From positions 188,501 through 252,500 of the forward strand of contig JAPMOS010000011.1 of NCBI GenBank assembly GCA_027972325.1: a stretch of 64,000 nt of DNA, written 5' to 3'. The DNA comes from Paratrimastix pyriformis (lineage: Eukaryota; Preaxostyla; Paratrimastigidae). A program made the position numbers and the translations under genes. Position 1 is the first letter of the stretch. Each line of letters begins with the position of its first letter. Below, piece after piece: positions 46,933-58,573 of this stretch. Below the pieces are notes generated by a model. The model ran no database searches. It saw only the letters and a list, made by a program, of their open reading frames with translations, and was not told where the DNA came from.

Positions 46933-49383
46933 ATGATGCAAAAGCGGGCCCATTTTGAGACAGGTTGCCGTTTTTCGAGAGTTTTTTGACGTAAAAATTG
47001 TTATCATTCTCTTCAGAACCGACACAATTGGAGGCGCTCCCGATAGAACTCCAACTACATCTTATCCAACAGGGCACTGACAGCTGGCCATCCATTCGCA
47101 TCTTTTGTGTCCTGATTTCTCTAAGTCGCGCAATTCGAAAGAATGTACAGAGTATGATTGAATCCCTCTCCTTTACGCATTGTTCTATCGACGAAGACGA
47201 GACTATCGTTCCATCCTGCGATACGATTGCCGCCTTGGTCGGCCCTTGTCTGAATCTCAAAGGTCTTTTGGGCATTTATGGCGGCGAGTCATTTGTTCCT
47301 TGGCAGAACTTGTTTTCCCGAAGCTACTCTGCCGTTGTGGGCGGGCCGGGTCGTTTGGATGGGTCACGGAGGCCCTTGAGAACCACACTCGGCTCCGTGC
47401 GGTGACGATCCCCGTCGAAGGAGACGCATTGAGTGAGGCTGCCCTCTGTGCCATCCTGGAGCACCTGGTCTGCCGACCTTCCCCTGGAACAAGGCACCAC
47501 AGCAAGTAAGTACATCCCCGCTCTGCTCAGTTCACTCCTTGACCCACCACTCCCCTTGCGGCGGCCAGCCCGACCTGCGCGAGTTGAGGATTGGGAGCAT
47601 GTCTTGTTACCCGCTGCTGGGCCAGCGGGTCATTGCCACCCTGGGGCGGCTATGCCCCAGGCTCGAGCGGCTGTCCTTGGCCATGACTCTCGCGGGCCCC
47701 GACGAGGACCCCGACTACGGGCCCTTGCGGGGCTGCCCCGCCCTGCGGGATATCGACGTGGCGCCCTTGGGCAACCTGGCCGCGGTGCTGCCCGCCCTGG
47801 GCCACTTGGAAACCGTCCGCCGGGCCGACGCGACCGTGGCCCTGGCCGGGCCGGCCCTGGTCGAGCGTCTGTACCTCTGCGGCGACGAGGAGGCGGGCAC
47901 CCTCGGCCCCGGGCCTGCCGTTGCCTTCCCTGCCCTCGCGGCGCTGCAGGTCTCGGGCCTGAGCTGGCCGCTGGCCAGGGGGCTGGTGGCGCGGTTGGGC
48001 GCCACCCTGCAGACGGTCGACCTGGCCCCCGTGCCGCAGGTCGGGGCCGACGAGGTTGTGGCCGCCCTGGCGCAGTGCCCGCTGGTGCGGCACGTCTTCC
48101 TGCGGTCGGTCGGCTGGACCCGGCTGCCCGATCTGAGCCCCCTGCTGGCCCTGGTCGAGGAGTTCTTCTGCATCCTGACGGCCCCTCTGCCGGTGGCCGT
48201 CCCGGGCGGGGTGGCGGCCTTCCGGGGCCCCCGGTTGGCCAGCCTGTGTCTGGAGAGCGTGTCCGGCCTGGTGGCGAGCGAGATGCTCTTCGAGTGCCCC
48301 CGGGCCACCGAGATCTGCATGGGCCCCATGGTGCCCCCAGCCTCGGGGCCCCCCGCGGTGGTCCTCACCCTGGCGAACACCCCGCTGTTGGAGGAGCTCT
48401 ATGGGATCACCACCACCACCCGACTGGCCGTCAGGTGCCCCCTGCCCCGCCTCCGGCTGCTCACGACCCGGGCTGGTGACTCCTCTTCGCCCGCCCCCGA
48501 GTGGGGCCGGGGCCTGGCCTGGCTGGAGGCTCTGCCCCTGGGGCAGCTGGCCGACCTGACGCTGACCCTCACCGACCAGCCCCTGCTGGCCCGCTGCCTG
48601 GGGCTGCCCGGGCTGCGCCGCCTGGTGGCCCGGCTGCAGCTGCCCGACGCGCCGATCCAGGGCCTGGTGCTGCGGCCCGGGGCGGCCCTGCGGAGCCTCG
48701 AGCTGGACGTGGGCTGCCCGCTGGGGCCGGTCGACCTGCGGGCCGAGGGCCTGACCCGGTTCCGGATGACCCGCTTCGGGGTCGACCCGGCCCTGCAGCC
48801 GAGCAGCCTGATCCTGTCCTGCCCGGCCCTGGGCACCCTCGAGCTGCCCAACTCCACCATGTCCACCGGGGCCCCCCGGGTCCTCGCCGAGCGGCCCCTG
48901 GGCCGGCTGCACACCCTGGTGGGCCCCCCGGAGGTGATGGCGGCCATGGTGGAGCAGGACCCGGCCCGCCTGGGCCGGTTGCACACCCTCAACCTGGAGT
49001 TGCTCGGAGACGAGGGTCCCCTGGACTGGGCGGCCCTGCGGCGGCTGTGCGCCCACCCGTCCCTGGTCCGGCTGGGCCTCAACGGCGGGGCCGGCCTGGT
49101 GGGCGCCACCCTGGAGCTGGCCAGCGGGTCCCTGCGCGAGGTGCGGCTCTCGTGGGCGCCCCTGGAGGCCCTCGACCTGACCCAGTGCCCCGCCCTGGAG
49201 GCCCTCTGGGTGCTCGAGTGCGCCAGCCTGGCCGACCTGCGCCTGCCGCCCCCGGCCGGGTGCCCCTGGCTGGTCCGGGTGTCCATCGAGGGCCCCAGCT
49301 GCATCCCCGCGGACCGGCTGGCGGCCCTGGCGGCCCAGTACCCCGGGCTGGCCCTCAGGTGGGAGGAGCCCACCGACCAATGA
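46933..49383 (+). CDS. F-box / leucine-rich-repeat protein (complete copy)
   Basis: Exon 1 46933-46963, intron 46964-47016, F-box exon from 47017 (LEALPIELQLHLIQQ, IRIFCVLISLSRAIRKNV). A GTCTG intron at 47468-47568 joins EHL to PDLRELRIGS and one large last exon (47569-49383, 605 codons). That exon carries about fifteen degenerate LRRs, for example CPRLERLSLAM, CPALRDIDVAP, FPALAALQVSGLSW, LRSLELDVGCP, LGRLHTLNLELLGDEGPLDW and SLREVRLSW. A one-base discrepancy in a G-run near 47343 is needed to keep frame before ENHTRL. A substrate receptor of an SCF-type ligase is the natural guess; the substrate is unknown. The last exon is extremely GC-rich. Confidence 0.8.
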
Positions 49384-49523
49384 CAGCAGCCTCCGCCTCC
49401 GCCTCCTCCGCCTCCGCCTCCGCCTCCGCCTCCTCCGCCTCCGCCTCCGCCTCCGCCTCCGCCTCTCCCCTCCGCCTCCGCCTCTCCCCCTCCCCCTCCG
49501 CCTCCGCCTCCGCCTCCGCTTTG
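49384..49523. repeat. (CCTCCG)n / (CTCCGC)n array after the F-box stop
   Basis: About twenty imperfect CTCCGC hexamers between the F-box stop and a poly-G run at about 49630-49646. Convergent intergenic DNA. Confidence 0.9.
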
Positions 49524-49665
49524 CCGCCCTTCATTCGTCTCGGCAATGAAGCCAGTAAGGACCCTCCCGACCCCCCCCCCCTGCGCTCTTCGAGTGGATC
49601 AGCGAAGGTTTTTCGGGCTCAGGCGAATTGGGGGGGGGGGGGGGGGCGATGGTGATGGCGGGGCG

Positions 49666-52600
49666 TCATGGGCCCCTGGCGGGGCTCAGGGAGAGGTCGG
49701 CCATGTGCTGGCGCTCCTGCTCGAGGATGGCGTTGACCAGGCTCAGGTCGGCGCTGCCCGTGGAGGCCTCCATGCCCCCGGGCAGCGAGCCCCGCAGCGG
49801 GGGCGACCCCGGGCCGGGCGGCGGCAGGTCACGGGACTGGGACAGCCCCACCCCCAGCACGTCCGCCGGGTGGGCGGGCGGCTCCTCGTCGGGGTAGCGG
49901 GCCAGCCCCAGGCCGTCCAACCCCGCGCCCTCCTCACCATCCTCCTCCGCCCCGCTGGCCGGACCGCCGGGCGCGGGGGAGGCGCGGGGCCGGGCGGCGG
50001 CCCGACCGACCACAGGCGAGCTGTCGGGCGAGAGGGACGGTGCCCCGGCGGCCAGCTGGGCCTCGATCCGCGAGATGGCCGCCGCCACGGCGACCTCGGG
50101 GTTGTACCCGCCGCCGGCATCCCCATCCCCGGGGGCGCCATCGCCCGGCCCCAGCCCCTGGCCCCCACCCTCGGCATCGGCATCGGCATCGTGGGCGGCC
50201 CAGCGGGCGTCCGGGCTGCTGCGGGCGGGCGGGGACTGGTCGGGGCTGCCCAGCCGGACCTGGTCCTCGTCCAGGGGCCCCCCAGGACCCGGCTCGGGGC
50301 CGCCGCCCAGGTGGAGCGGCTGCTGGGGGCCCTCGGGGGGCCAGAGGGGCGGCGCTTCTTGGGAGGGCAGCACCTCGGGCGAGCCGCCATCAACGCCGTC
50401 CCCGGGTGGCGGTGGCGGTGGCGGCGATGTTGGGGCGGCGGGTGAGGGAGGCTGCTCCTCCGAGGGCTGCTCGGGCGAGGCCGGCCCAGGCGGCGGGAAG
50501 GCCGGGGCGGGGGCGGGGGCGGGGGCCGGAGAGGTGGACGAGGAGCGGGCGGCGACTGGCCCACCGCGGGTTGCGGCGCGACGGCCCGGGCCCGCGGGGG
50601 CCGGGGGGCTCCGTCGGGGCGGCTGGGCGGGCTGACCGCTGGCGGCCCCCGGTGGAGCGCCATGGCGGGGCACCAACAGGCCACCACGCCGCACGGGGGT
50701 ACTCGTGGTACTCGCGGCTGGTGCGAGCGCGGGGGCGGGGGCGGGGGCGGGGCTGCGGGATGCCGGCCGGGGGCCCGCCGATGGGGCGGCCGTGGACGGG
50801 GGGCGCCCGATGCGGGTGGGGCCAGCGGCGGCGGCGGCGGCGGCCTTGGCGGTGGCGGGGCGGCGGGCCCCGGGGCGGGTGTGGCCGCCCCCGCGGGGGA
50901 TCCGAGAGGCCGCCGTACCCCGGGTGCCCACGGGCTGCTCGGCGGTGGTGGGGGCAGCGGGGGTGGGGCGGGACGAAGGCGGGCCCGGGGCGGGCGGGAA
51001 GGCCCCGCTGAGGGAGGTCGATGGGCCGCCCAGGAGGAGGGGTGGCCCCGAGGGGGCGCCCATGAGGACGGGGGAGCTCAGGGGACCCCCGCCCGAGGGT
51101 GTTGCGGGCGTGGCGCACGGGGGCACGGGGGGCCCGGCGACGACCCGGGGTGATGGCGACGTGGCCCCGGCCGTGGTGCGGGTGGTCGGGGGGAGAGGCG
51201 AGGGCGTCGAGGTGGTCGTGGGCGGGGACGGCGATCGGGTGGCGGCGGCGCCCGCGAAGGCCGACTGAGCCGGCGGCGGTGGTTGCTGGCGGCTGTGGAT
51301 GGCCATGACGAGGGGGCCCGGGGGGCCCATTGGGCCCGGGCCGGAGGTAGGGGAGGCGCGGGCCAGGGGTGGAGGCCCCGGCGGGGAGTCGGGCCGGGGG
51401 GAGGCCGGCGAGGTCGTGGCAGTGGGCTTCTCGGCGGCGGGGCGACCGGACGGGGGCGGAGGTGGCGACGGCCCCAGCGGTTGTTCTGGTCAGAGGCGGC
51501 GGCGGGAGGCGAAGTGCCATGCGCGATGGGGTGGGGGCGCCGGGTGAATTCGGGGCGGCCGGGGTGATGGTGCCCCAGGCGGGCATGGGGGAGGGCATGG
51601 AGGGCATGGAGGGCATGGGGTGGGGCATGGGGTGGGGCGGGGGGGGGGGGGGGGGGGTGCAATCGCGGATGGGGCGGTGGTTGCGGACCGCGGACGCGGG
51701 CCGAGAGTGCGTGCAGGTCAGCCTGGAGGGCGGCCAGCTCGCCCCGGTCGCGCTGCAGGGCGGCCATCTCCTGCCGGGCCAGGCTGGCTGCCCGCAGCCC
51801 GTGGCCCGTCCGCTCGGCCGTCTGCCGCTGGATGGCCAGGTCGTACTGCGGCGGGGCGGAGGGAGAGGGGGAGGGGAGGGGGAGGGGAGGGGAGGGGAGG
51901 GAGGGGAGGGGAGGGAGGGGAGGCAAAGGAGATGAGCAAAGGGGCCAGAGGGCGCCGGATGATGAACGGTGATGATGGATGATGACGACGAGCCTGGGTG
52001 GTGATGGATGATGATGGGCAGATGGATGGGGGGCGGGCGACCTCTTGCTGGGTGCGTTCCTTCTCGAGGCACTCCTGGGCGCGCCTGTGGTCTGCCTCCA
52101 GGGCGGCCCGCTCCTGATTGACCGACCTGGGGACGGCGACGAGGCGAGTGTGTCAGTGGCGAAGACGGGGCCCGCCAAGGGTCGGCGGCGGCGGCGGCGG
52201 ACCTGAGGCTGTCGGCCAGCCTGCGGACGGTGGCGTCGAGGGCGCCCAGCTCGAGGCGGAGTGCGTTGACCTCCTGCAGGCGGGCCCGGTGCTGCTGCAG
52301 GTCGCGCTGGCCCTGCTCGGCCAGCTCGGCCAGGGCGGCGGCCCGGTTCTGCAGGTGGGCCCGCTCGGCGGTGCACTGGTGCTTGCACTGCTTCAGGGTC
52401 TCCTGCAGGGCCTGCAGCCGGCCGGCATGCTGGCGGCCCATGGCCTCCCGGGCCATGCCCAGGTCCTGCAGGCTCACCTCAACCTGCGCCCACCGGGGCC
52501 GCCAAGACGCGCGCGCGCAGGGGGAGGGAGGGGGGGGGGGGGGACACGGCATGAGGGGCGTCCCAACTCTCTTCCAGCAGGCTGTGGGGAATGGCCTGAC

Positions 52601-54153
52601 TCCCGATGCAGCCCGCCCACCGCCCGCCCACCGCTGTTGTGGCCGACCCCCATTAGGACCGATGGGGGGGGGGGGGGGGGTGCAAGGGCAGGGCCAGGGC
52701 AGGGGTGGCGGACGATCTTGCGGCGGTCGCGGATCTTGGACTCGATCCCGGTCAGCTCGGCCAGGTCCCCGTCGGCCTTCAGCCCCCGGCTGTTCAGCAG
52801 GGCCTGCTCTTGCTGCAGCTGTCGGGGGAGGTGGGGAGGGCGGGTCGGAGTGGCCGTGGTGGGCATGAGCCGGGAAAAGGTGTGTCAGTGTGCGTGCGGA
52901 GAAGAGTTGTGTCCATGTGGGGGCAGGTCTGCGCAGTGAGCGGATATGCGGCCGTGGGGGTGAGTGAAAGAAGGGGCGGGGCGGGGCGGGGAGCGACCTG
53001 GCGCATGCATGTGGCCTCGACCTGGGCCAGGTATGCCTGGCTCTGGGCCTGCAGCTCCTGCCGGTAGCGCATCTCCTCCGCCCGGCGCCAGGCCTCCAAG
53101 TCCTGCAGACCCCGGCACACATGCACCCACGCAACAGATGCAGACCACGGTGGTGAGCTGACTCGGGGGGGGGGGGGGGGCGAGCGACCGACCAGGAGCC
53201 GCTGCTGGCGGGCCTGGGGGCTCTCGGTGGCCTCGGGTGGCCGGGTCGTCGCCTCGGTGGCCGGGGCAGCAGCCCCCGTCGAGGCCAGCGTCGGGGCCGG
53301 GCCGGGGGCGCAAGCAGAGGCGATGGCCGATGGCGCGGCGGCGGCGGCGGCGGCGGCGGCCGTGGGGGCGGCCGTGGGGGCTGCAGGAAGGAAGGCCGAC
53401 GGGGTGGGCAGTGCCGAGGGGACGCCCGCCGTGGGGCCGAGATCCTCGAAGCTCAGCGCCACGTTGATGACGCACACCTGTGGTGGCGAGCCGTGTCCGC
53501 CCGGGGAAGAGTGTCTGTGTGGTCGTCGCGGTGCCCCCCGGGGTCGGGCAGACCTTGCGAAGGGCCTCGGCCCGCTTGTCCTCGAAGCTGCACACGGGCA
53601 GGGCCTTGGCCATGTGCATCTGCACGGTCGGCTGGGTCTGGACGGGCTCTAGGGCGGGGGGGGAGAGGGCCGCGTGAAGCCCGACGGATGGTGGGCGGCA
53701 GCAGACTCGAGAGGAGCAGCTCGCCCAGCCGGAAGGCAGCGACTCCGAGTTGGACATCATTCTTCGAAGGATCGGAAGCTGCTGCCCAAAGCTATTCGAA
53801 ATAGTAGTGAATGGGTTGGTTTGCCAAGTTAAAGGCAGCGCACGGACTTCAAAGACAAGGGGATAAGCAGAAATGATCAGATTCAATTCTGATCGTGTGA
53901 CTGTAAAGGTAAACGACGAGACTGATCGGGGCATCCGCACAGTTTTGACTTTGGCTGTGCTGCTTGCGGCAACAGGAGGAGTTGTGCGTGCCTTGGCCGC
54001 AACACCCGGAAAATAGGGGTACTGATATTGAACGTAGACATTGGCTGGCGGAAGAGCAAACTGAGCAATGCTCTGAAACTCCACGCAAAGGGAGAAGGCA
54101 CGTTTCTCCTCGTGTGGGGCCTCGGTGAGCATGCAATTTTCAAATGGGTTCAA
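49666..54153 (-). CDS. CEP120: CEP120-like centriolar protein (C2 domain plus coiled coil)
   Basis: From 54153. A C2-like segment comes first (IAQFALPPANVYVQYQYPYF, TPPV, SSFTFTVTRSELNLII), matching the CEP120 region with PxPPCxxxLRYSYPFF. Then VCVINVALSFEDLGPT, equivalent to the strand closing the CEP120 C2. Next are long coiled-coil exons: LEAWRRAEEMRYRQELQAQ, LQQEQALLNSRGLKADGDL, MAREAMGRQHAGRLQALQET, TAERAHLQNRAAALAELAEQ and EMAALQRDRGELAALQADL. The tail (about 49666-51560) is Pro/Ala/Ser-rich, ending LVNAILEQERQHMADLSLS. CEP120 promotes procentriole elongation and ciliogenesis. It appears shorter at the N-terminus than animal CEP120, with only one C2 found. Introns carry poly-C runs on the sense strand (plus-strand G runs near 51638, 52535, 52665 and 53168). 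Confidence 0.65.
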
Positions 54154-54317
54154 CTGCCAAGAGATAGGAGCTCGATCCAGGTGGGGTTATTTTTGATAAG
54201 ACGCAGGCAATGATCGCGGAAAAAGAAAGAAATAAATTGAGGGAAGAAGGAAAGGAAACGACTCATGGGGGAAAAAAAACACCAAACAATCGATTACATT
54301 GTTTGCCGAGATGTTTC

Positions 54318-57300
54318 TCAGCAGACAACAAGGGGTGTGGTCGGATTGGGCGAGATGAAAATCGGACAGAGAACCAGTGTGATGGTGGAGAGAAGCTTGA
54401 TGAGCACGTGAATGGAGGGGCCTGCTGTGTCTTTGCACGGATCACCCACGGTGTCCCCTGTCACCGCGGCCTTATGCGCCTTGCTTCCTTTTCCGCCATA
54501 GTTTCCTCGTTCGATAAACTTCTTCGCATTGTCCCATGCTCCTGTGAAGAAGTCGACGGTGACGGTGAGAAACCCTGCGAGCAGCGGGATCGAAGATTCA
54601 GACCGCCGCCATTGTTCAGAAAGAGGCCCACCAAGATGCCCGTCATGGTGGCCAGCATGAGCATGGCCGCCAGAACGCGGGCCCCCAGCAACGCGTCACC
54701 AACAAAGAAGCCAATCAAGCGGAAGAAAACGCCTGGATGAGAAAAAGTGGATCAGCAAGTAAAAAATGGTGGGGGTCCAGACCAATCACAATGGGAGACA
54801 GGACAATGAGCAGGGCAGGACGAATCATCTCGTGAAGGGCGGACTTGGTGACGATTCTCACGCAGCGGTCGTAATCCTATCGGGGGCCCAACGTTGTGAT
54901 AACCTGGACGAGGGAGCAGACAGGTATCCGCGTGCCTTCCCGAATGGCGGAATCCGAGGCCCACTGGTAGGTCACCTCTTCGATAACTTTCTGGGCGGTC
55001 TTGCCGACGGCTTTGATGGCCCAGGACGAGAAGAGATAGACAAGCATGCCGCCGATAAGACCGCCCACGAACACCTCGGGCATGCCAAGGTCGACGATGA
55101 TCTTGCCGGCGCCAGAAAGAAGGTTGGGGTCGACCAGTTCCTTGACCGTATCCAAGAAAGCACTGAAGAGAAGGAACGTTGCCAGGGCAGCAGATCCCAC
55201 GGCGTACCCTTTGGTGAGAGCCTTTGTGGTGTTCCCGACAGCATCAAGGCGGTCCGTTCGAGCACGGGCGCGTTCATCGTCGCAACTCATTTCAATAATG
55301 CCTCCGGCCTAAGAAGAAAAGAGTCACGTGAATGCGCGTGGGATGCGTGGGATGCGTGGGATGCGTGGGATGCGTGGGATGCGTGGGATGCGTGGGATGC
55401 GTGGGATGCGTGGGATGCGTGGTGTGCGTGGGATGCGTGGGATGCGTGGTGTGCGTGGGATGCGTGGTGTGCGTGGTGTGCGTGGTGTGCGTGGTGTGCG
55501 TGGTGTGCGTGGTGTGCGTGGTGTGCGTGGTGTGCGTGGTGTGCGTGGTGTGCGTGGTGTGCGTGGTGCGTTTGCGTGTGTGTGTGTGTGTGTGGGGGGG
55601 GGGGGGTGTTTGTGTGAGCGTATTCGAAATTTGGAATCGGACATTGTCACTGATTGGACCGAATGTATCCATGGCAAGAATGAACGCGACGCACATGAGC
55701 ATGCCCATCGTGCCGACAGCGGTCCCATAGAAACCGGCGATCGGTCGGCCCTGTTGGTAAATCCCCGAATAGTAGCCAAGGTAGTAGCTGCCAACAATGG
55801 CCGCAGAAATGACCAGAGTCGGGATGCACTGTGCAGTGTGCGCGACGACGAGTCAACAGCACCGGGACCAAAAGACAAACAGACGGTGGACTCCATGCCA
55901 ACAGAAAGGCCGGCAATAATATTCGTGGCGTGTCCTGAATCGCTGGCCTGAGCGATGGACTTGACGGGGCCATACCGATAATCAGTGTAGTATGTCGTCA
56001 CGAAGACGAACACAAGGGAAATACTGATACCGATCGTGCCAGCAAGCGCGAAATGCCACCAAGCGTTGGGCGCTTCCTCTGTCCGGAGACACCAGTATGA
56101 CGCCCCAAACATTCCGGCAACGCAGAGGACCAAGCAAGCGCCATAGCCGCGGTTGAGGCAGGTCATGGGGTCTGGACAAAAGAAACCAGCCTGGTGATTC
56201 GCACTGCCGCTGCAAAGCAGACCTTCAACCTCGACGTCAGCCTGGGCGTCTTCTAAGCACGATTCGTACTCTTGTATGCTCCCCATCCCCCGCCGAGGCT
56301 TTTCGCGCATGTAGACGCAGGCAATACCAATCATGGAGGCAATCAGGCCGAACCCGCGAACAATTAGCGGGAAGAGAATATAACCGGCAACCGAGAGGGG
56401 CGACGAGAGACATTTGGCCACACTTCCACCGATAATCATGGCGCCAATGTTCTGCCGCCAGAGAAGGCTGAACGAATTGTCGGAGGAGAAGTGAGACAAA
56501 CCTCGGCCGCGGTAGATTCGAAAAGATCCGCCCCACGACCGGCGCAATCTCCGACGTTATCCCCCTACACGGAAACGCCCCGAAAATCGCCTCCGAAAAC
56601 AGAGTGACGACGACGGACAACAAGATCAGCGATCACAGCGGGGTTCCGAGGATCATCCTCGGGGATGCCCCCGACGACTTTCCCAACAAGATCTGCACCA
56701 ACGTCTGCAGCTTTGGTATAAATACCGCCGCCCAGCTATTGCGAAGGAACTGCTGTTCCGGAGGACGGGAAAAAGGGGGGAAGCGACCTGTGCGAAAAGG
56801 GCCACGAAAGAGGCGCCGAATCCGTACCCCACGATCAGGGTGGGGACGCGCCACAGATAGACTTCATGGAAGATTGCGTGGAGAATGGCGTACAAAGAGC
56901 TACCCGATCCAGTCAGTTTGCGGGAGGATACCCCATGCCGTGAACAGACCCGACTCCCAGCAAAGACAGCGTCACAATGAGCATTCCGCTGAATGCGCCG
57001 CCGCGCAGTGCCACCTGCGGGACGACACGACAAACGAATGGTTATGCACAGAAGGGTAGGGGTCGCTCGCACCTTGATGGCGTCGTTCCCGCTGGTCAGT
57101 GCAGCAGCAGCACACCGGACGTTGGTGCGTACCGAAACGTACATGCCGAACCAACCACTGAGCCCGGAGCAGAATGCCCCGATGAGGAAGCAGAGACCAG
57201 ATACGAGGCCCATAATAACTGGTCGAATATCTTGACTTGAATTCGGGACGAATGTGTATAGTAAGAAAATCACCACCGAAAACCCGGCAGCGAAAAGGGC

Positions 57301-57516
57301 GATGGTGGTGTATTGAGTGTTCAGAAAAGCAGTGGCGCCTTGGCGGATGGGGCCAGATACTCTTGTCATTTCTTGGGGGCCCTCGGAGTGATTCATCACC
57401 CATTTGAGGAGCCAAAATGTGAAGCCCAGTGAGATCAAGCATATTCCCAGAACAACCCCCAGCAACACCCAGATCCACATGTCCTCTGAGGGCTGAACAA
57501 TGGCGAAGATGCCCAT
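54318..57516 (-). CDS. Membrane-bound H+-pyrophosphatase, K+-independent type
   Basis: From 57516 ([16 protein letters not shown]). Catalytic motifs in order: [19 protein letters not shown] with [12 protein letters not shown], then [14 protein letters not shown], and near the C-terminus [17 protein letters not shown], then [20 protein letters not shown] and [19 protein letters not shown]. About 15 helices are spread over some ten exons ([38 protein letters not shown]). The determinant segment reads [10 protein letters not shown] (about 55205-55234): Lys in place of Ala marks the K+-independent H+-pumping subfamily. It hydrolyses PPi to pump protons into vacuoles or acidocalcisomes. [11 protein letters not shown] has Arg where most have Met. 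Donors include GTCTG, GTCCG, GTTTG and GTGCG. One intron holds a 9-bp minisatellite. Confidence 0.92.
55330..55570. repeat. 9-bp minisatellite (GCGTGGGAT / GCGTGGTGT) in a pyrophosphatase intron
   Basis: Some 26 units of a 9-mer. The left half is GCGTGGGAT, the right half GCGTGGTGT, with a few alternating units in the middle, then a TG run and a G run. It looks like two expanded variants of one unit. Located between the exons ending PISDN and beginning AGGIIEMS. Confidence 0.95.
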
Positions 57517-57584
57517 GTTAAGAACAAACGCCCAATTCTGGCGCCCTGAAGAGCCGAGGGGTTCTGCGTACTCTTCTCGTCAGT
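57517..57584. promoter_or_regulatory. Divergent region, H+-pyrophosphatase / site-1 protease
   Basis: Short AT-richer gap between the pyrophosphatase ATG (57516) and the first supported codons of the protease (57585). The protease ATG was not found and may lie within or overlap this region. Confidence 0.35.
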
Positions 57585-58533
57585 TTGACTTTGGCAATTG
57601 TTGGGGTCGACCACCGGAACTGTCCCATTGCGAGGTGGGTTGGGTTGGTCCTGCTCTGTCTGACATTCGATGGCATCCTGGGGGTTGCTGATGGTTCGCC
57701 CATCGTAAATGGATCGTACATTGTTACCTTCACGACGGCACTAACGGAGGCCAGCCAAGTGAGAGCGATTCACAAGACGTTTGGTTCTTTTGTATGCGTT
57801 GTTCCCCATCATCCCTCGTTGGCTGACGTGCCTACTGACTATGCGGAAGTCGAGGTCTTCCCCGCATGTCAGGGCTGATTTCATCCCCTTGGGGGGACAG
57901 TCCGCGTACCTTCTCGTAGAAGAGAATTTCAACAACGAGACTCTCATTCGGCGAGTCACTCCGACCTTCAGTTACCAGTATCCGTTCAGCCGGGCCCCGC
58001 CCAACAGCAAGGACCCGAAACCCGCCAACATCATCCGGCCCATCGCAACCGAGTCGGGGGCACGGGCCATGTGGACGCAAGGGATCACCGGTCTGACTCA
58101 CGCCCTCACATCCTCTTCAAATCCGAGCTCGGAGTCTCTCCGACCGCAGGGGAGGGCGTCCGGGTGGCCGTGCTCGACACGGGGCTCCACCCCGCCAGTC
58201 GGACCGTTTCGCCCACCTGGCCGAGGCGCGCGGGTTCGCTGCGGACCGCTCCGGGCGGGATTCCGACCGGGTGTCGCACGGGACCTTTGTGGCCGGGGTC
58301 AGACCCTCCTTCTTGCCGCTCCCGCTTGCTGGCTGACTGATTTCTGGATTCTGGGTGATAGATTATCGCAGGCACGCATCCCCAGTGTCCCGGGATGGCC
58401 CCCGGGGCCCAGATTCACGCCCTCCGCGTCTTTGACGCGTCCCGAGGTCCGCGGTCTGGCGCATGAGCGCTCCCTTCGCCGACGGGTCGCGCTGACTGCC
58501 TCTCCCGCCTTCTCCCGCACCCGCCCGCCCCCC

Positions 58534-58573
<40 letters not shown>

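Larger units (their letters stand above)
40722..47411. repeat. Tandem duplication, right copy (6.7 kb)
   Basis: Direct repeat of 34026-40721. Its reading frames are better preserved (for example TTTTTC rather than TTTTC near 41335, and an extra C near 42200), so this copy is the better guide to gene models. Its right edge continues into the rest of the F-box/LRR gene. Confidence 0.95.

Noticed and set aside
55330-55570. CRISPR-like array or Ala-Trp-Asp repeat protein at the 9-bp minisatellite
   Set aside because: No spacers and a 9-bp unit. The open frame comes from the unit length being a multiple of three, and it lies in a pyrophosphatase intron in a eukaryote.
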